Shown: positions 43,872-53,526, counted from the stretch's first letter. The stretch is DNA of 64,000 nt from Paenibacillus gallinarum (GCF_014836635.1 NZ_JACSQL010000001.1:744001-808000), one strand, 5' to 3'. Program-made: numbers and translations. The notes: generated from the letters alone by a model not told the origin.

Positions 43872-44889
43872 AGATTCCTTTGGCAACGAGGGTTTGACGG
43901 ATAACAACATCGGCTGCTGCCCCTCTTTGGGTCCAACGATTTTCTCTGGCATATGCAATCCGAGCTAATCTTGCGGAAGGATCTTCTGGTTCGTTCAGCA
44001 TTTTTCCTAATTTAGTGATGAAATCTTCATGTGTGGTCGCAGTCGTGACATGAGGTTCCATGTGAATACATTCTGGCAGTGCGGTGGATAACACTTTTAC
44101 GCCAGTTGCCATATATTCGTAAGCTTTCACAGGATTCGTTGCCAGGGTGATGGGATGGTATAAGAAAGGGATAACAGCAACGTCGATATGCTGTAAATAC
44201 CACTTTAATTCATGATGGGGTTTTTCACCTAAGATGTGTACGTTGGGTAGAGATTTATATCCCGGTATGTCTCCATAAGGAGCACCAATGGATACAAACT
44301 GTACATTGGGATACCTTTCCGCTGACTTAGCAAAAAGTTCATGATCGACCCAATAAGCCCATGCTCCGATGTAAGCTACAATAGGACCACTCGGAAGATC
44401 ATGCGGTCTTGGGACTGAGCCCGCATCAAACATGCTTGAGTCAGCGCCATTCGGGATAAGGGTAATCGGCTTTTCCGGGTATGCAAGTGACAAGCGCGTT
44501 CGGATGGTCTCCGCTGTGGCCACTAAATGATCTGAGGATTCTACCATGCGGTGCTCATACTTGGCCCAGTGAGGGAATTCATCACAGCAGTCATAAATGA
44601 CCGCATCAGGATCATATAAAGCGAGCAGTCTCGTTCTTTGTTTAGCCCAAGTGGTCCATACGACAACAGGATGATCTTTTCGGAGCTTGGCCAAATGTCT
44701 TTTTACAAAAGCATGATGATCCGTGAACAGATGAACTCCGGGTTCGATCTCGGTGAGTTCACTTGTCATCGGAGCCAAATTTTCGAAGAACACATGATGT
44801 CCCCTTGCCCCAAGTTCTGTCATAAGCTGTTGAGGGCGCTGTTTCATAAAAGTCCAGTTCATCGTCTTAGGGTAAATGATAATCGCCAT
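43864..44889 (-). CDS. Glycosyltransferase family 4 (GT-B)
   Basis: 341 residues from ATG 44889, with AAAGGAGG 12 nt upstream. MAIIIYPKTMNWTFMKQRPQQLM is a typical start of this group, where the first domain captures acceptor; the C-terminal donor domain contains IGAWAYWVDHE, and the EYMATGVKVLSTALPE segment corresponds to the E-x7-E nucleotide-sugar region. First gene of the three-gene minus-strand transcript. Acceptor and sugar unknown. Confidence 0.85.
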   Translation of the reverse strand: MAIIIYPKTMNWTFMKQRPQQLMTELGARGHHVFFENLAPMTSELTEIEPGVHLFTDHHAFVKRHLAKLRKDHPVVVWTTWAKQRTRLLALYDPDAVIYDCCDEFPHWAKYEHRMVESSDHLVATAETIRTRLSLAYPEKPITLIPNGADSSMFDAGSVPRPHDLPSGPIVAYIGAWAYWVDHELFAKSAERYPNVQFVSIGAPYGDIPGYKSLPNVHILGEKPHHELKWYLQHIDVAVIPFLYHPITLATNPVKAYEYMATGVKVLSTALPECIHMEPHVTTATTHEDFITKLGKMLNEPEDPSARLARIAYARENRWTQRGAAADVVIRQTLVAKGIYE

Positions 44890-45120
44890 GTAATCGTAAT
44901 ACCTCCTTTGCAAACTCTATATCAGCTTATTCAGCGCTAGATTAATAGAAACGGCAGATAACCTAGTTCGATGTGCGGAAAATTCAATATAAAAACAATA
45001 TATTAGAGGATCTGTCCATTTCGCTAAATTGCCAATTTACATATAAAAGAAATGAAGGACAACTTTTCTCCCCTTGCGAGGGGTGTAACAGATCGTTATT
45101 TCATAGGGGGATTTGATTAC

Positions 45121-46236
45121 ATGGAACAGAATTCAGTGCGGGTTCTCATTGTTTTTGGAACTAGACCTGAGGCGATTAAGATGGCTCCGCTTATTAAAAC
45201 CTTACAAAGAACACCAGGTATTGACCCAGTGGTTTGTGTAACTGGGCAACACCAGGAGATGCTCGATCAAGTAATGAATGATTTTGATATGAAGCCAGAC
45301 ATTGAACTAAGCGTGATGAGAAATGCCCAAACGTTGCCTTCGCTCACTGCGCATTTAGTACAAGTCCTAGAACCGGTTATGCAGGAAGCTTATGATTTGG
45401 TGCTTGTTCACGGTGATACATCTACCGCTTTTGCAGCAGCTATAACCGCTTATTACGCAAAAATACCGATTGGTCATGTGGAAGCAGGGCTGCGTACGTA
45501 TGACAAATATGCACCATATCCTGAAGAGATGAACCGGGAATGGATTGGAAGAATGGCAGACATTCATTTTGCTCCAACTCCCTTGTCGGCACAGCAGCTG
45601 GCCCGCGAGAATCGAAAAGAGCATGTCTATGTAACAGGCAATACTTCTATTGATGCGCTGAGATGGACGCTTAAAAACAACTACCATCACCCACTTTTGG
45701 ATCAAATTCAGCCGGAAAGCCGAATGATATTCATGACAATGCACAGGCGTGAGAACTGGGGCTTACCGATGGAACAAGTATTTGGTGCACTTAGGGAAAT
45801 TGTAAGCAATGATAAAACGATCGAGCTGGTATTTCCAGTCCATCCGAACCCGCTTGTTAAGAATCTGGCTTATGAAATGTTAGGTGGGGAAGAGAGAATA
45901 CATCTCACGAGCCCCCTGGATGTAGTAGATATGCACAATCTGATGAGTCGTTCTTATCTAATACTTACAGATTCAGGAGGGATTCAGGAAGAAGCACCAA
46001 CTTTAGGAAAGCCGGTTTTAGTGCTGCGGGAGAAAACGGAAAGACCAGAGGGAGTCAAAGCAGGGACCCTGCGGTGTATTGGAACTGATTATGAAAGAGT
46101 AAAGAAAGAGACTCAGATTTTGCTCAGTAATGAAAAGAAATATAAGAAAATGGCATCAGCGAGAAACCCATATGGGGATGGTTATGCATCAGACCGAATA
46201 GCGGAGATTATTTTAAAGTATTTCAAGAAACAATAA
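45121..46236 (+). CDS. mnaA: UDP-N-acetylglucosamine 2-epimerase
   Basis: 371 residues from ATG 45121, with TAGGGGG upstream. RVLIVFGTRPEAIKMAPLIK is the hallmark N-terminus, and HGDTSTAFAAAITAYYAKIPIGHVEAGLRT and DSGGIQEEAPTLGKPVLVLREKTERPEG are the conserved active-site segments. It interconverts UDP-GlcNAc and UDP-ManNAc for teichoic-acid linkage units or other surface glycans. It is divergent from the glycosyltransferase genes, consistent with a shared glycan pathway. Confidence 0.95.
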   Translation: MEQNSVRVLIVFGTRPEAIKMAPLIKTLQRTPGIDPVVCVTGQHQEMLDQVMNDFDMKPDIELSVMRNAQTLPSLTAHLVQVLEPVMQEAYDLVLVHGDTSTAFAAAITAYYAKIPIGHVEAGLRTYDKYAPYPEEMNREWIGRMADIHFAPTPLSAQQLARENRKEHVYVTGNTSIDALRWTLKNNYHHPLLDQIQPESRMIFMTMHRRENWGLPMEQVFGALREIVSNDKTIELVFPVHPNPLVKNLAYEMLGGEERIHLTSPLDVVDMHNLMSRSYLILTDSGGIQEEAPTLGKPVLVLREKTERPEGVKAGTLRCIGTDYERVKKETQILLSNEKKYKKMASARNPYGDGYASDRIAEIILKYFKKQ

Positions 46237-46313
46237 ATGGGAAAGATGAACGGCGAGGGAAATCGTAGTATACTATATGGATAGGTAACACGGTTTTGGA
46301 AAGGAATGATTGA

Positions 46314-46961
46314 ATGGCTAACACTTACACTTATACCCGCCGGGAAGAGGTAGTAAATGCCGTAACACACGGAATTGGGGCTGTACTCAGCGTGGCAGCA
46401 CTCGTGCTGCTTATTGTGGCAGCAAGCATAAACGGAACAGCATGGCATGTTGTCAGTTTTACGATTTATGGGATTTCGATGTTGCTTTTGTATTTTAATT
46501 CTACGATGGTGCATGCATTAAAAGAGGGAAAAGCCAAAGATCTGTTTGAGATTTTTGACCATTCCTCTATTTACTTGTTTATTGCGGGGACGTATACTCC
46601 CTTTTTGCTGGTTGCTATACGCGGTACATTGGGATGGACACTCTTTGGCATCATTTGGGGAGTTGCTCTTTTCGGAGTCGCATTTAAAGCATTTTTCACA
46701 AAGAAATTTCTCTTTATGTCGACTTTATTTTATCTCGCGATGGGGTGGCTGATTGTACTTGCCTGGGGACCTCTTGTGGCAACGGTGCCTTATGGCGGAA
46801 TGGTACTACTGGTAGTGGGCGGTCTTATGTACACGCTCGGAACCCTATTTTATGTATGGAGAGGATTCCCTTTTCATCATGCGATCTGGCATTTGTTTGT
46901 TCTCGCAGGCAGTGTTCTTCATTTCTTCGCTATTTTCATCTATCTAACACCGCTTAGATAA
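46314..46961 (+). CDS. Hemolysin III/PAQR-family membrane protein
   Basis: 215 residues with seven predicted transmembrane helices. YTRREEVVNAVTHGIGAVLS carries the H of the family, and DHSSIYLFIAGTYTPF and FHHAIWHLFVLAGSVLHFFAI hold the conserved histidines and Asp/Ser of the PAQR metal site. Bacterial members (YplQ, TrhA) affect membrane lipid homeostasis; the hemolysin name is historical. GGAAAGGAATG precedes the ATG. Confidence 0.92.
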   Translation: MANTYTYTRREEVVNAVTHGIGAVLSVAALVLLIVAASINGTAWHVVSFTIYGISMLLLYFNSTMVHALKEGKAKDLFEIFDHSSIYLFIAGTYTPFLLVAIRGTLGWTLFGIIWGVALFGVAFKAFFTKKFLFMSTLFYLAMGWLIVLAWGPLVATVPYGGMVLLVVGGLMYTLGTLFYVWRGFPFHHAIWHLFVLAGSVLHFFAIFIYLTPLR

Positions 46962-47080
46962 GTAGCTCTGAAATTACGAATAAGAGAATGATTTTCTGTA
47001 AATGAACAGTTGAAAATGAAGATTATTTACAGACGATTTGCATGAAATATGAATTATTAGAAGATGACAAGGATTTTTGC

Positions 47081-47109
47081 TTGACATCTTCTTTTCTTTT
47101 ATGTAAGAT
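47081..47109 (+). promoter_or_regulatory. Sigma-A promoter of ylxM-ffh
   Basis: TTGACA (47081-47086), 17-nt spacer, TAAGAT (47104-47109), about 54 nt before the ylxM start. Supports independent transcription from the genes upstream. Confidence 0.7.
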
Positions 47110-47162
47110 AAAGAACGTTAATGAGTGTAAAGTGTTTTTCCTTGACGAAGGGAGTGTCCCGT

Positions 47163-47519
47163 ATGAGTCAGGAGAATCGGCTCGAGAAGACGAACCGAAT
47201 CAACTTGCTGTTTGCTTTTTATGAAACGTTGCTTACCGAGAAACAACAAACTTTTCTCAAATATTATTTTCACGATGACTTCTCATTAGGAGAGATCGCT
47301 GGGGAATTTGAGATTAGCAGGCAAGCAGTATATGAGCATATTAAACGAGCAGAGCAAGTACTGGAAATGTATGAGAACAAGCTCGGATTACTTGATAAGC
47401 ATGAACGGCGGCTATCGGATTTGATAGAGCTGAGAGGACTTATTGCTTCAAGCGATCTTGACAGTAATCAAAAGGATCGAATGAATACAATTGTGAACCA
47501 CCTAGAGGTTCTTGAATAG
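47163..47519 (+). CDS. ylxM: SRP-associated HTH protein YlxM
   Basis: 118 residues from ATG 47163 (AAGGGAG 8 nt upstream). The sigma-70 region-4-like helix-turn-helix FSLGEIAGEFEISRQAVYEHIKRAE (about residues 40-64) and a C-terminal helical extension match YlxM. YlxM genes directly precede ffh; in streptococci it modulates SRP GTPase activity. Here it is 41 nt upstream of ffh. Confidence 0.93.
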   Translation: MSQENRLEKTNRINLLFAFYETLLTEKQQTFLKYYFHDDFSLGEIAGEFEISRQAVYEHIKRAEQVLEMYENKLGLLDKHERRLSDLIELRGLIASSDLDSNQKDRMNTIVNHLEVLE

Positions 47520-47560
47520 GGAAGTTTCCCATAAGAAATGGACTTGAAGGAGGTGTGTTT

Positions 47561-48940
47561 ATGGCATTTGAAGGATTAACAGCGAGATTACAGAACGTGT
47601 TCGGCAAGCTTCGAGGTAAAGGTAAGGTATCCGAAGAAGATGTGAATGATGCAATGCGCGAGGTGCGCCTTGCTTTGCTTGAAGCGGACGTTAACTTTAA
47701 GGTCGTAAAGCAGTTTATTACGAAGGTCAAAGAAAAAGCAGTCGGTAAAGAAGTGATGGATAGTTTCACACCCGGCATGGTAATCATTGATATCGTTAAT
47801 AAAGAGCTGACTGAGCTGATGGGCGGAAGCCAATCCAAGCTTGCCAAAGCAAATAAACCACCAACTGTTATTATGATGGTGGGTTTGCAGGGTGCTGGTA
47901 AGACAACTACTTCCGGTAAACTGGCCAAACTGCTTCAGAAGCAGAATGCAAAACCTTTGCTCGTTGCCGCTGATATCTATCGTCCTGCTGCCATTAAGCA
48001 GTTACAAGTACTTGGAGAACAGATCAATGCTCCAGTATTCACACTCGGCGATCAGACAAGCCCGGTTGAAATTGCGAAGCAAGGTTTACAGCATGCGAAA
48101 GATAACAATCATGACTATGTCATTATTGATACAGCCGGTCGTCTTCATGTTGATGAAGAACTGATGGCAGAATTGCATCAGATCCACAGTCATGTTAATC
48201 CAGACGAGGTGCTCCTCGTTGTCGATGCAATGACAGGTCAGGATGCAGTGAACGTAGCAGAACATTTTAATACTCAGCTTTCACTTAGTGGTGTTGTTCT
48301 GACCAAGCTTGATGGTGATACTCGTGGTGGTGCGGCGCTGTCTGTTAAGGCAGTAACAGGTTGCCCGATCAAGTTCATTACGCTTGGTGAGAAACTCGAT
48401 GCTTTGGAGCCGTTCCATCCAGAACGGATGTCCTCACGAATTCTTGGTATGGGTGACATGCTCTCTCTGATTGAGAAAGCACAGTTCAATATTGATGCTG
48501 AGAAAGCAAAAGAAATGGAACAAAAGATGCGTACCGCATCCTTCACATTTGAAGATTTCTTGGAACAGATGGATCAGATTAAGAAGCTGGGACCGATTGA
48601 TCAACTCATGGATATGATTCCTGGGATGGGCAAGATGAAACAGACTAAAGATCTGAAAGTCGACGACAAGCAAATGGGAAGAATTGAAGCCATTGTGTTT
48701 TCGATGACCAAGGAAGAGAAACAAAATCCTGAAATCATTAATCAAAGCAGACGTAAGCGGATTGCAGCTGGCAGTGGTACAACCGTCGCCGAAGTAAACC
48801 GTCTAATCAAGCAGTTTGATGAGATGCGTCGTGTAATGAAGCAGTTTAGTGATATGATGGGTCCTAAAGGTAACAAAAAAGCGATGAAGCAACTCAAGGG
48901 TCTTACAGGTGGTAAAGGAATGAAGTTTCCTTTCCGGTAA
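47561..48940 (+). CDS. ffh: Signal recognition particle protein Ffh
   Basis: 459 residues from ATG 47561 (AAGGAGGTG). N-domain, then G-domain with GLQGAGKTTTSGKLAK, DTAGRLHVDEELM and TKLDGDTRGGAALS, then the Met-rich M domain (about 300-430) with KKLGPIDQLMDMIPGMGKM and the SGTTVAEVNRLIKQF helix that binds 4.5S RNA and signal peptides. With YlxM, FtsY and the SRP RNA (not in this window) it targets membrane proteins. Confidence 0.98.
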   Translation: MAFEGLTARLQNVFGKLRGKGKVSEEDVNDAMREVRLALLEADVNFKVVKQFITKVKEKAVGKEVMDSFTPGMVIIDIVNKELTELMGGSQSKLAKANKPPTVIMMVGLQGAGKTTTSGKLAKLLQKQNAKPLLVAADIYRPAAIKQLQVLGEQINAPVFTLGDQTSPVEIAKQGLQHAKDNNHDYVIIDTAGRLHVDEELMAELHQIHSHVNPDEVLLVVDAMTGQDAVNVAEHFNTQLSLSGVVLTKLDGDTRGGAALSVKAVTGCPIKFITLGEKLDALEPFHPERMSSRILGMGDMLSLIEKAQFNIDAEKAKEMEQKMRTASFTFEDFLEQMDQIKKLGPIDQLMDMIPGMGKMKQTKDLKVDDKQMGRIEAIVFSMTKEEKQNPEIINQSRRKRIAAGSGTTVAEVNRLIKQFDEMRRVMKQFSDMMGPKGNKKAMKQLKGLTGGKGMKFPFR

Positions 48941-48985
48941 GTTCCATGATGATAAATTAAATTTCATTGAAGGAGGTGAATTTTC

Positions 48986-49258
48986 ATGGCAGTACGTATT
49001 CGTCTGAAACGCATGGGTGCTCATAAAGCTCCTTTCTACCGTATCGTGGTATCGGATTCCCGTTCCCCGCGTGATGGTCGTTTTATCGAAGAAATCGGTT
49101 ACTACAATCCGATTGAACAACCAGCAGTGGTTAAAATCGATGAAGATAAAGCTTTGGCATGGCTTCAAAACGGTGCACAAGCATCTGATACAGTTCGCAA
49201 CTTGCTTAGCAAAGCGGGTGTAATGAAGAAATTCCATGAGTCTAAACTACAGAAATAA
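48986..49258 (+). CDS. rpsP: 30S ribosomal protein S16
   Basis: 90 residues, [38 protein letters not shown]: the standard S16 N-terminus. AAGGAGGTG precedes the ATG. Follows ffh by 45 nt in the conserved ffh-rpsP-khpA order. Confidence 0.98.
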   Translation: MAVRIRLKRMGAHKAPFYRIVVSDSRSPRDGRFIEEIGYYNPIEQPAVVKIDEDKALAWLQNGAQASDTVRNLLSKAGVMKKFHESKLQK

Positions 49259-49281
49259 GGTGCTGATAACGGAGGGTATCT

Positions 49282-49512
49282 ATGGAACAATTAGTCGGCG
49301 TTATTGCGAAGGCTTTGGTAGATCATCCGGAAGATGTGTCGGTCCGGACGCTTGAAAAAGATCGCCTGGTAGTCTATGAACTGACCGTACATCCTGAAGA
49401 TGTAGGGAAAGTGATTGGTAAACAGGGGAGGATTGCGAAAGCACTCCGTACGGTCGTCACATCGGCAGCAGTTAAGATGGATAAACGGGTTACCGTTGAT
49501 ATCATATCTTAA
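49282..49512 (+). CDS. khpA: KH-domain RNA-binding protein KhpA (YlqC)
   Basis: 76 residues. The KH GxxG loop reads GKQGRIAKALR (about residues 50-60) within VHPEDVGKVIGKQGRIAKALRTVV. Partner of KhpB in small-RNA/mRNA binding and cell-size control in Gram-positives. ATG with GGAGGG upstream. A terminator hairpin follows, separating it from rimM; the ylqD gene found next in B. subtilis is absent. Confidence 0.95.
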   Translation: MEQLVGVIAKALVDHPEDVSVRTLEKDRLVVYELTVHPEDVGKVIGKQGRIAKALRTVVTSAAVKMDKRVTVDIIS

Positions 49513-49518
49513 AGATAT

Positions 49519-49559
49519 ACGAAAGGGGGTTAGGATGCATTTCCTAGCCCTTTTTCGTA
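49519..49559 (+). terminator. Terminator after khpA
   Basis: ACGAAAGGGGGTTAGGA pairs with TCCTAGCCCTTTTTCGT; poly-T is contained in the 3' arm. Confidence 0.7.
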
Positions 49560-49599
49560 CATGCTTATAGAATCGTAATATCGATATACAGGAGGAATT

Positions 49600-50109
49600 A
49601 TGGCACAATTTTTTAATGTAGGTAAGATCGTGAACACACATGGAATTAAAGGTGAATTGAAAGTATTGCCGTTAACAGACTTTCCAGAGGAACGTTTTGC
49701 AAAAGGCAGCAAACTTGTTATAGATACGACGAAACAGATCATTCCTGTTGTTGTGGAATCCGCAAGATTTCATAAAAATATGTATGTCGTTCAATTTGAA
49801 GGATTCAATAATATCAATGAAGTTGAGCAATATAAAGGATCCATGCTCAAGGTCTCTGAAGAATATCAAACAGAACTTTCGGGTGACGAATTTTATTTTC
49901 ATCAGATTGTCGGCTGTACTGTAATTACAGATGAAGGTGAAGAACTCGGAACGGTGAAAGAAATTCTTACACCGGGAGCTAATGACGTATGGGTCGTTAA
50001 AATGAATAACGGAAAAGAAATTCTGCTTCCTTATATTGATGATGTTGTACTTCATGTAGATATCACAAACAAAAAGGTAACGGTTCATTTGATGGAAGGG
50101 CTTATCTAA
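49600..50109 (+). CDS. rimM: 16S rRNA processing protein RimM
   Basis: 169 residues from ATG 49600 behind AGGAGGA. N-terminal beta-barrel ([30 protein letters not shown]) and C-terminal PRC barrel ([23 protein letters not shown]... [14 protein letters not shown]). Assists maturation of the 30S head with S19. The stop overlaps the trmD start by 1 nt. Confidence 0.97.
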   Translation: MAQFFNVGKIVNTHGIKGELKVLPLTDFPEERFAKGSKLVIDTTKQIIPVVVESARFHKNMYVVQFEGFNNINEVEQYKGSMLKVSEEYQTELSGDEFYFHQIVGCTVITDEGEELGTVKEILTPGANDVWVVKMNNGKEILLPYIDDVVLHVDITNKKVTVHLMEGLI

Positions 50110-50891
50110 TGAAGGTAGATGTATTAACACTGTTCCCAGAGATGTTTCCTGGTGTGTTTGAGACGAGTATTCTCGGAAAAGCACAAGAAAAAGGAATTGT
50201 ATCTTTACAAGCGATCAATTTTCGTGAGTATTCAGGTAATAAACATGGACAGGTAGATGATACGCCTTATGGCGGCGGTGGGGGAATGGTTCTTAAACCA
50301 GAACCTATTTTTAACGCAGTCGAAAGTATCACAGGTACAGATTCAGAGAATGGTGCTGTAGATCCTTCTAAGAAACCTCCACGGATTATTCTGATGTGCC
50401 CGCAAGGCGAGACATTCACTCAGAAAAAAGCAGAGGAACTCTCCAAAGAAGATCACCTGATCTTTATTTGTGGTCATTATGAAGGTTATGATGAGCGAAT
50501 CCGCGAGCATCTCGTTACCGATGAGATCTCTACAGGAGATTATGTACTTACTGGAGGAGAACTTCCTGCCATGGTCGTAATCGATAGTGTGGTTAGGTTG
50601 CTTCCTGGGGTTCTGGGTAACGAAACGAGTGCGATCACGGACTCATTTAGCACCGGCCTCTTAGAATACCCTCACTACACTAGACCAGCTGAGTATAGAG
50701 GTCATAAAGTGCCGGATGTACTTCTATCTGGTCATCATCGTAATATTGATGTATGGCGTAGGCAGCAGTCGCTTTGGCGGACGTATACGCGCCGTCCAGA
50801 CTTGCTCGAGCATGTAGAAATGACGAAGAAGGAAAAGATATGGCTTGAGCAGCAGATTCGTGAGCATGAACAGAAAAACGAAGCTGAATAA
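50109..50891 (+). CDS. trmD: tRNA (guanine(37)-N1)-methyltransferase
   Basis: 260 residues. The SPOUT deep-knot motifs are present: [13 protein letters not shown] near residues 51-63, [11 protein letters not shown], and [26 protein letters not shown] near 138-163. It methylates G37 of tRNAs reading CNN codons, preventing frameshifts. It overlaps rimM. The tail after residue 235 is charged. Confidence 0.98.
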   Translation: MKVDVLTLFPEMFPGVFETSILGKAQEKGIVSLQAINFREYSGNKHGQVDDTPYGGGGGMVLKPEPIFNAVESITGTDSENGAVDPSKKPPRIILMCPQGETFTQKKAEELSKEDHLIFICGHYEGYDERIREHLVTDEISTGDYVLTGGELPAMVVIDSVVRLLPGVLGNETSAITDSFSTGLLEYPHYTRPAEYRGHKVPDVLLSGHHRNIDVWRRQQSLWRTYTRRPDLLEHVEMTKKEKIWLEQQIREHEQKNEAE

Positions 50892-50992
50892 GCAGGTCAC
50901 TGTGGATAACTATGATTACGATAAACTAAAATACTGCTTTATAGATAGAAATATATCCTAAGTTTGAGCATAAACTTCTAACACAGAAAAGA

Positions 50993-51027
50993 AAGGCTGC
51001 ACCCATATCATTGGGTGCAGCCTTCTT
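50993..51027. terminator. Terminator between trmD and polysaccharide deacetylase
   Basis: AAGGCTGCACCCA pairs with TGGGTGCAGCCTT, loop of six, CTTCTTCT tail on the plus strand and A/T-rich on the other; serves both convergent genes. Confidence 0.8.
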
Positions 51028-51033
51028 CTCATT

Positions 51034-51978
51034 TCATTCCAGCGATTCATCCAGCGGATGGAGAAGGACAGATAAATCGGTACCTGTTGTTACGGTTAAT
51101 CGATTCAGCTTCATTGGATTATCACCGGGTTTTACAAAGCCTTGTCTAACCGAGAATGCCATACGGTAACCTTCTTCACGCAGATAATACATCATTTGTG
51201 TACTTTTATTACCATACGGATATGCGAAATAAGGAGTATCAATTCCGAACTCTTTCATTTGCTTCATATCTTGTTTCAGTAATTTTGAGTCTAGACCAGC
51301 AGCGTACGTGGAACCGCATTTTTCAAAACCTTTATAGTGGAGATTATAGGTGTGGCTGTGGAACTCAAATACATCCTTGCTTTCTTCCATTTGTGCTTTC
51401 GTTAAAAAACTTTTTCGAGCTGGATCAAACGGTTCATTTTTTTCTTGTGTTTTACTTCCAATGACAAATACGGCAGCTTTAAAATTATATTTTTTCAAAA
51501 TAGGATAGGCATAAATTAAATTATTCTCATATCCATCATCAAAAGTAATGACAACTGATTTTTTAGGCAGTGTAATTTCGCCATTAATATATTGTTCAAG
51601 CTCTTGCAGTGTCGGAGTATAATACCCTTCTTGGTGGAGATAATCCATACCTTCCTCAAAATCTTCTGCATTCATAACCGATTTGTTGCCAGGTTCTTTA
51701 TTTAAGGATTTAGGAACCAGATAATGATACATAAGTATAGGAACCTGTTTAGCTTGCTGCTCAGTTACATTCTCAGCATAGGCAGTGTCAATGATGTTCT
51801 CAGAAAGCTGACGGTGGGACAATATAAATGATTTGTTTTTAACCATTTGCCACGAAGTACAAACCTTTTGACTGAAAGCATTCGTTGGATTTGAAACAAG
51901 TGCCGCATACACTATAATCATGGCAACCAGGACAATAGCGAGCCGGGGGCTCCATTTTTTCAAAAACTTGCGGTTCAT
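51034..51978 (-). CDS. Membrane-anchored polysaccharide deacetylase (CE4)
   Basis: 314 residues; AAAAGGAGAA before the ATG. Signal anchor at residues 12-31. CE4 (NodB) motifs: ITFDDGYENN (Asp147-Asp148), His207/His209 in FHSHTYN for the metal, and FAYPYGNKS for the groove. The ILMYHYLVP prefix before the domain resembles PgaB/IcaB-type deacetylases of poly-N-acetylglucosamine. It probably acts outside the cell on peptidoglycan or an exopolysaccharide. Inserted on the opposite strand between trmD and rplS. Confidence 0.9.
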   Translation of the reverse strand: MNRKFLKKWSPRLAIVLVAMIIVYAALVSNPTNAFSQKVCTSWQMVKNKSFILSHRQLSENIIDTAYAENVTEQQAKQVPILMYHYLVPKSLNKEPGNKSVMNAEDFEEGMDYLHQEGYYTPTLQELEQYINGEITLPKKSVVITFDDGYENNLIYAYPILKKYNFKAAVFVIGSKTQEKNEPFDPARKSFLTKAQMEESKDVFEFHSHTYNLHYKGFEKCGSTYAAGLDSKLLKQDMKQMKEFGIDTPYFAYPYGNKSTQMMYYLREEGYRMAFSVRQGFVKPGDNPMKLNRLTVTTGTDLSVLLHPLDESLE

Positions 51979-52122
51979 ACAGTTCTCCTTTTAAAATCAG
52001 TAAAGGAATGAACATTCCTCTTGATTATCATATAATCTTTCCTCTATCCTAAACGAGAAGGAACACTAGAAAGTTACAAGGTTCTTACAATATAATATTA
52101 TTAAAATAATAGAGCAGGATAC

Positions 52123-52152
52123 TTGCAATATATTAGTGCCACATGTTATAAT
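52123..52152 (+). promoter_or_regulatory. Promoter of rplS
   Basis: TTGCAA (52123-52128), 18-nt spacer, TATAAT (52147-52152), leaving a ~98-nt leader. Firmicute rplS leaders can hold an autoregulatory L19 element; I cannot confirm one here. Confidence 0.6.
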
Positions 52153-52256
52153 TATTCTGTTGTGTGGAATACGGTGGTCCTCTGTGGATGATGATGGATA
52201 ACGTTGAGAGTATCCGGAAGATACATGAACACCTGTACGGAAGGAGGGAGTCATAG

Positions 52257-52598
52257 ATGAATATCGTCCAAGCGATTACACAAGAACAACTTCGTACTGA
52301 TTTGCCGAACTTTCGTCCTGGTGACACTGTAAAAGTGCACGTTAAGGTTATCGAGGGAACACGCGAACGTATCCAGTTGTTTGAAGGTGTAGTAATCAAA
52401 CGCCGTGGTGGTGGAATCAGTGAGACTTTTACAGTTCGTAAAATTTCTTACGGTGTAGGTGTGGAAAGAACTTTCCCACTTAATTCCCCAAAAATCGATA
52501 AACTCGAAGTGGCTCGCCGTGGTAAAGTGCGTCGTGCGAAGCTTTATTATCTTCGTGAACTTCGCGGTAAAGCAGCGAGAATTAAAGAAATTCGTTAA
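52257..52598 (+). CDS. rplS: 50S ribosomal protein L19
   Basis: 113 residues. [29 protein letters not shown] is the L19 signature and [26 protein letters not shown] the conserved middle. GGAAGGAGGGAG upstream of the ATG. Separated from trmD by the deacetylase gene on the other strand and transcribed from its own promoter; followed by a strong terminator. Confidence 0.98.
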   Translation: MNIVQAITQEQLRTDLPNFRPGDTVKVHVKVIEGTRERIQLFEGVVIKRRGGGISETFTVRKISYGVGVERTFPLNSPKIDKLEVARRGKVRRAKLYYLRELRGKAARIKEIR

Positions 52599-52613
52599 TA
52601 TAACGAATAACGG

Positions 52614-52647
52614 AAAGGGCTTGGAAACAAGCCCTTTTTGCTTTTTT
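52614..52647 (+). terminator. Terminator after rplS
   Basis: AAAGGGCTTG, GAAA tetraloop, CAAGCCCTTT then T-rich: a textbook hairpin. Confidence 0.95.
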
Positions 52648-52844
52648 TACTTTATCTTTCTTGCTCGGAAATGCTGAAATAGAAAGTTGTAACCTGTACT
52701 TATTTCTCTTACAATAGCTTGAGGGACTCTTAAGTAGATGATGTTTCCTTGGTCAAAATAGGTAACCTATTTATAAGGAAAAGGAATCATACATAAATTC
52801 GTTAAATGCGTCATTTTGATGACATGGAAGGATGAGAACGAGCT

Positions 52845-53465
52845 ATGGAGCAGGATGTACAAAATGGACGATTGAATCCACCACAAGATGGAGATTCTAA
52901 ATCAAAGAAAGTAAAAAATGAAGTTTGGGAATGGACGAAAGCTATTGCAATTGCTTTAGTGCTGGTTTTTATTATTCGCTTCTTCTTGTTTAAACCTTTT
53001 ATTGTGGATGGTCCTTCAATGCAACCTAATTTTCATACGGGTGAAAGAGTCATTGTGAATCAGATCTTGTATGATATTAGAGAGCCAAAACGTGGAGAAG
53101 TTGTGGTATTCCACGTTCCTTCGGAGAACCGCGATTTTATTAAACGTGTAATCGCAGTTGCCGGTGATACCGTTGAAGTTGACGGGGATACCGTAAAAGT
53201 GAATGGACAAGTTATCGATGAGCCTTATTTGAAGGAAGCTATTGAAGAAGCTCAGGCAGATGGCGGTCAGTACAATACGTATAACTTCCCGAATGAATTT
53301 TTCCCGGATGGAAAAGTGCCTGAAGGCATGATTTTCGCGATGGGTGACAACCGTAGTAATAGTACGGATAGCCGAATGATTGGTTATGTTCCGCTCGAAG
53401 ATGTTGTAGGTAGAGCAGATGTAATCTTTTGGCCAATTAAAGATATTGAGTGGATTAACCACTAA
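52845..53465 (+). CDS. Type I signal peptidase
   Basis: 206 residues. Cytoplasmic N-terminal 30, one transmembrane helix (about 32-52), then the catalytic domain: Ser58 in DGPSMQPNF, Lys100 in RDFIKRVIAVAGD, and the GDNRSNSTDSR box near 165. It releases exported proteins from the membrane by cutting signal peptides. Family also has SipS/T/U paralogues, so no single symbol is given. It lies between rplS and rbgA, an insertion compared with B. subtilis. Confidence 0.95.
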   Translation: MEQDVQNGRLNPPQDGDSKSKKVKNEVWEWTKAIAIALVLVFIIRFFLFKPFIVDGPSMQPNFHTGERVIVNQILYDIREPKRGEVVVFHVPSENRDFIKRVIAVAGDTVEVDGDTVKVNGQVIDEPYLKEAIEEAQADGGQYNTYNFPNEFFPDGKVPEGMIFAMGDNRSNSTDSRMIGYVPLEDVVGRADVIFWPIKDIEWINH

Positions 53466-53526
53466 GACTTATTCTGATTGATGTATAGGTTTATCAGAAA
53501 TGCTGTGTAAAAGAAGGTGAATGAAC

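Noticed and set aside
46996..47032. CTGTAAAT/ATTTACAG inverted repeat considered as a terminator before ylxM
   Set aside because: AT-rich short stem with no T run; not a convincing terminator.
47042..47224. 60-codon frame upstream of ylxM
   Set aside because: It contains the ylxM promoter and overlaps the ylxM start in another frame; no ribosome binding site.
52153..52256. L19 leader regulatory RNA
   Set aside because: A leader of suitable length exists, but I could not identify the conserved structure by eye; only the promoter is reported.
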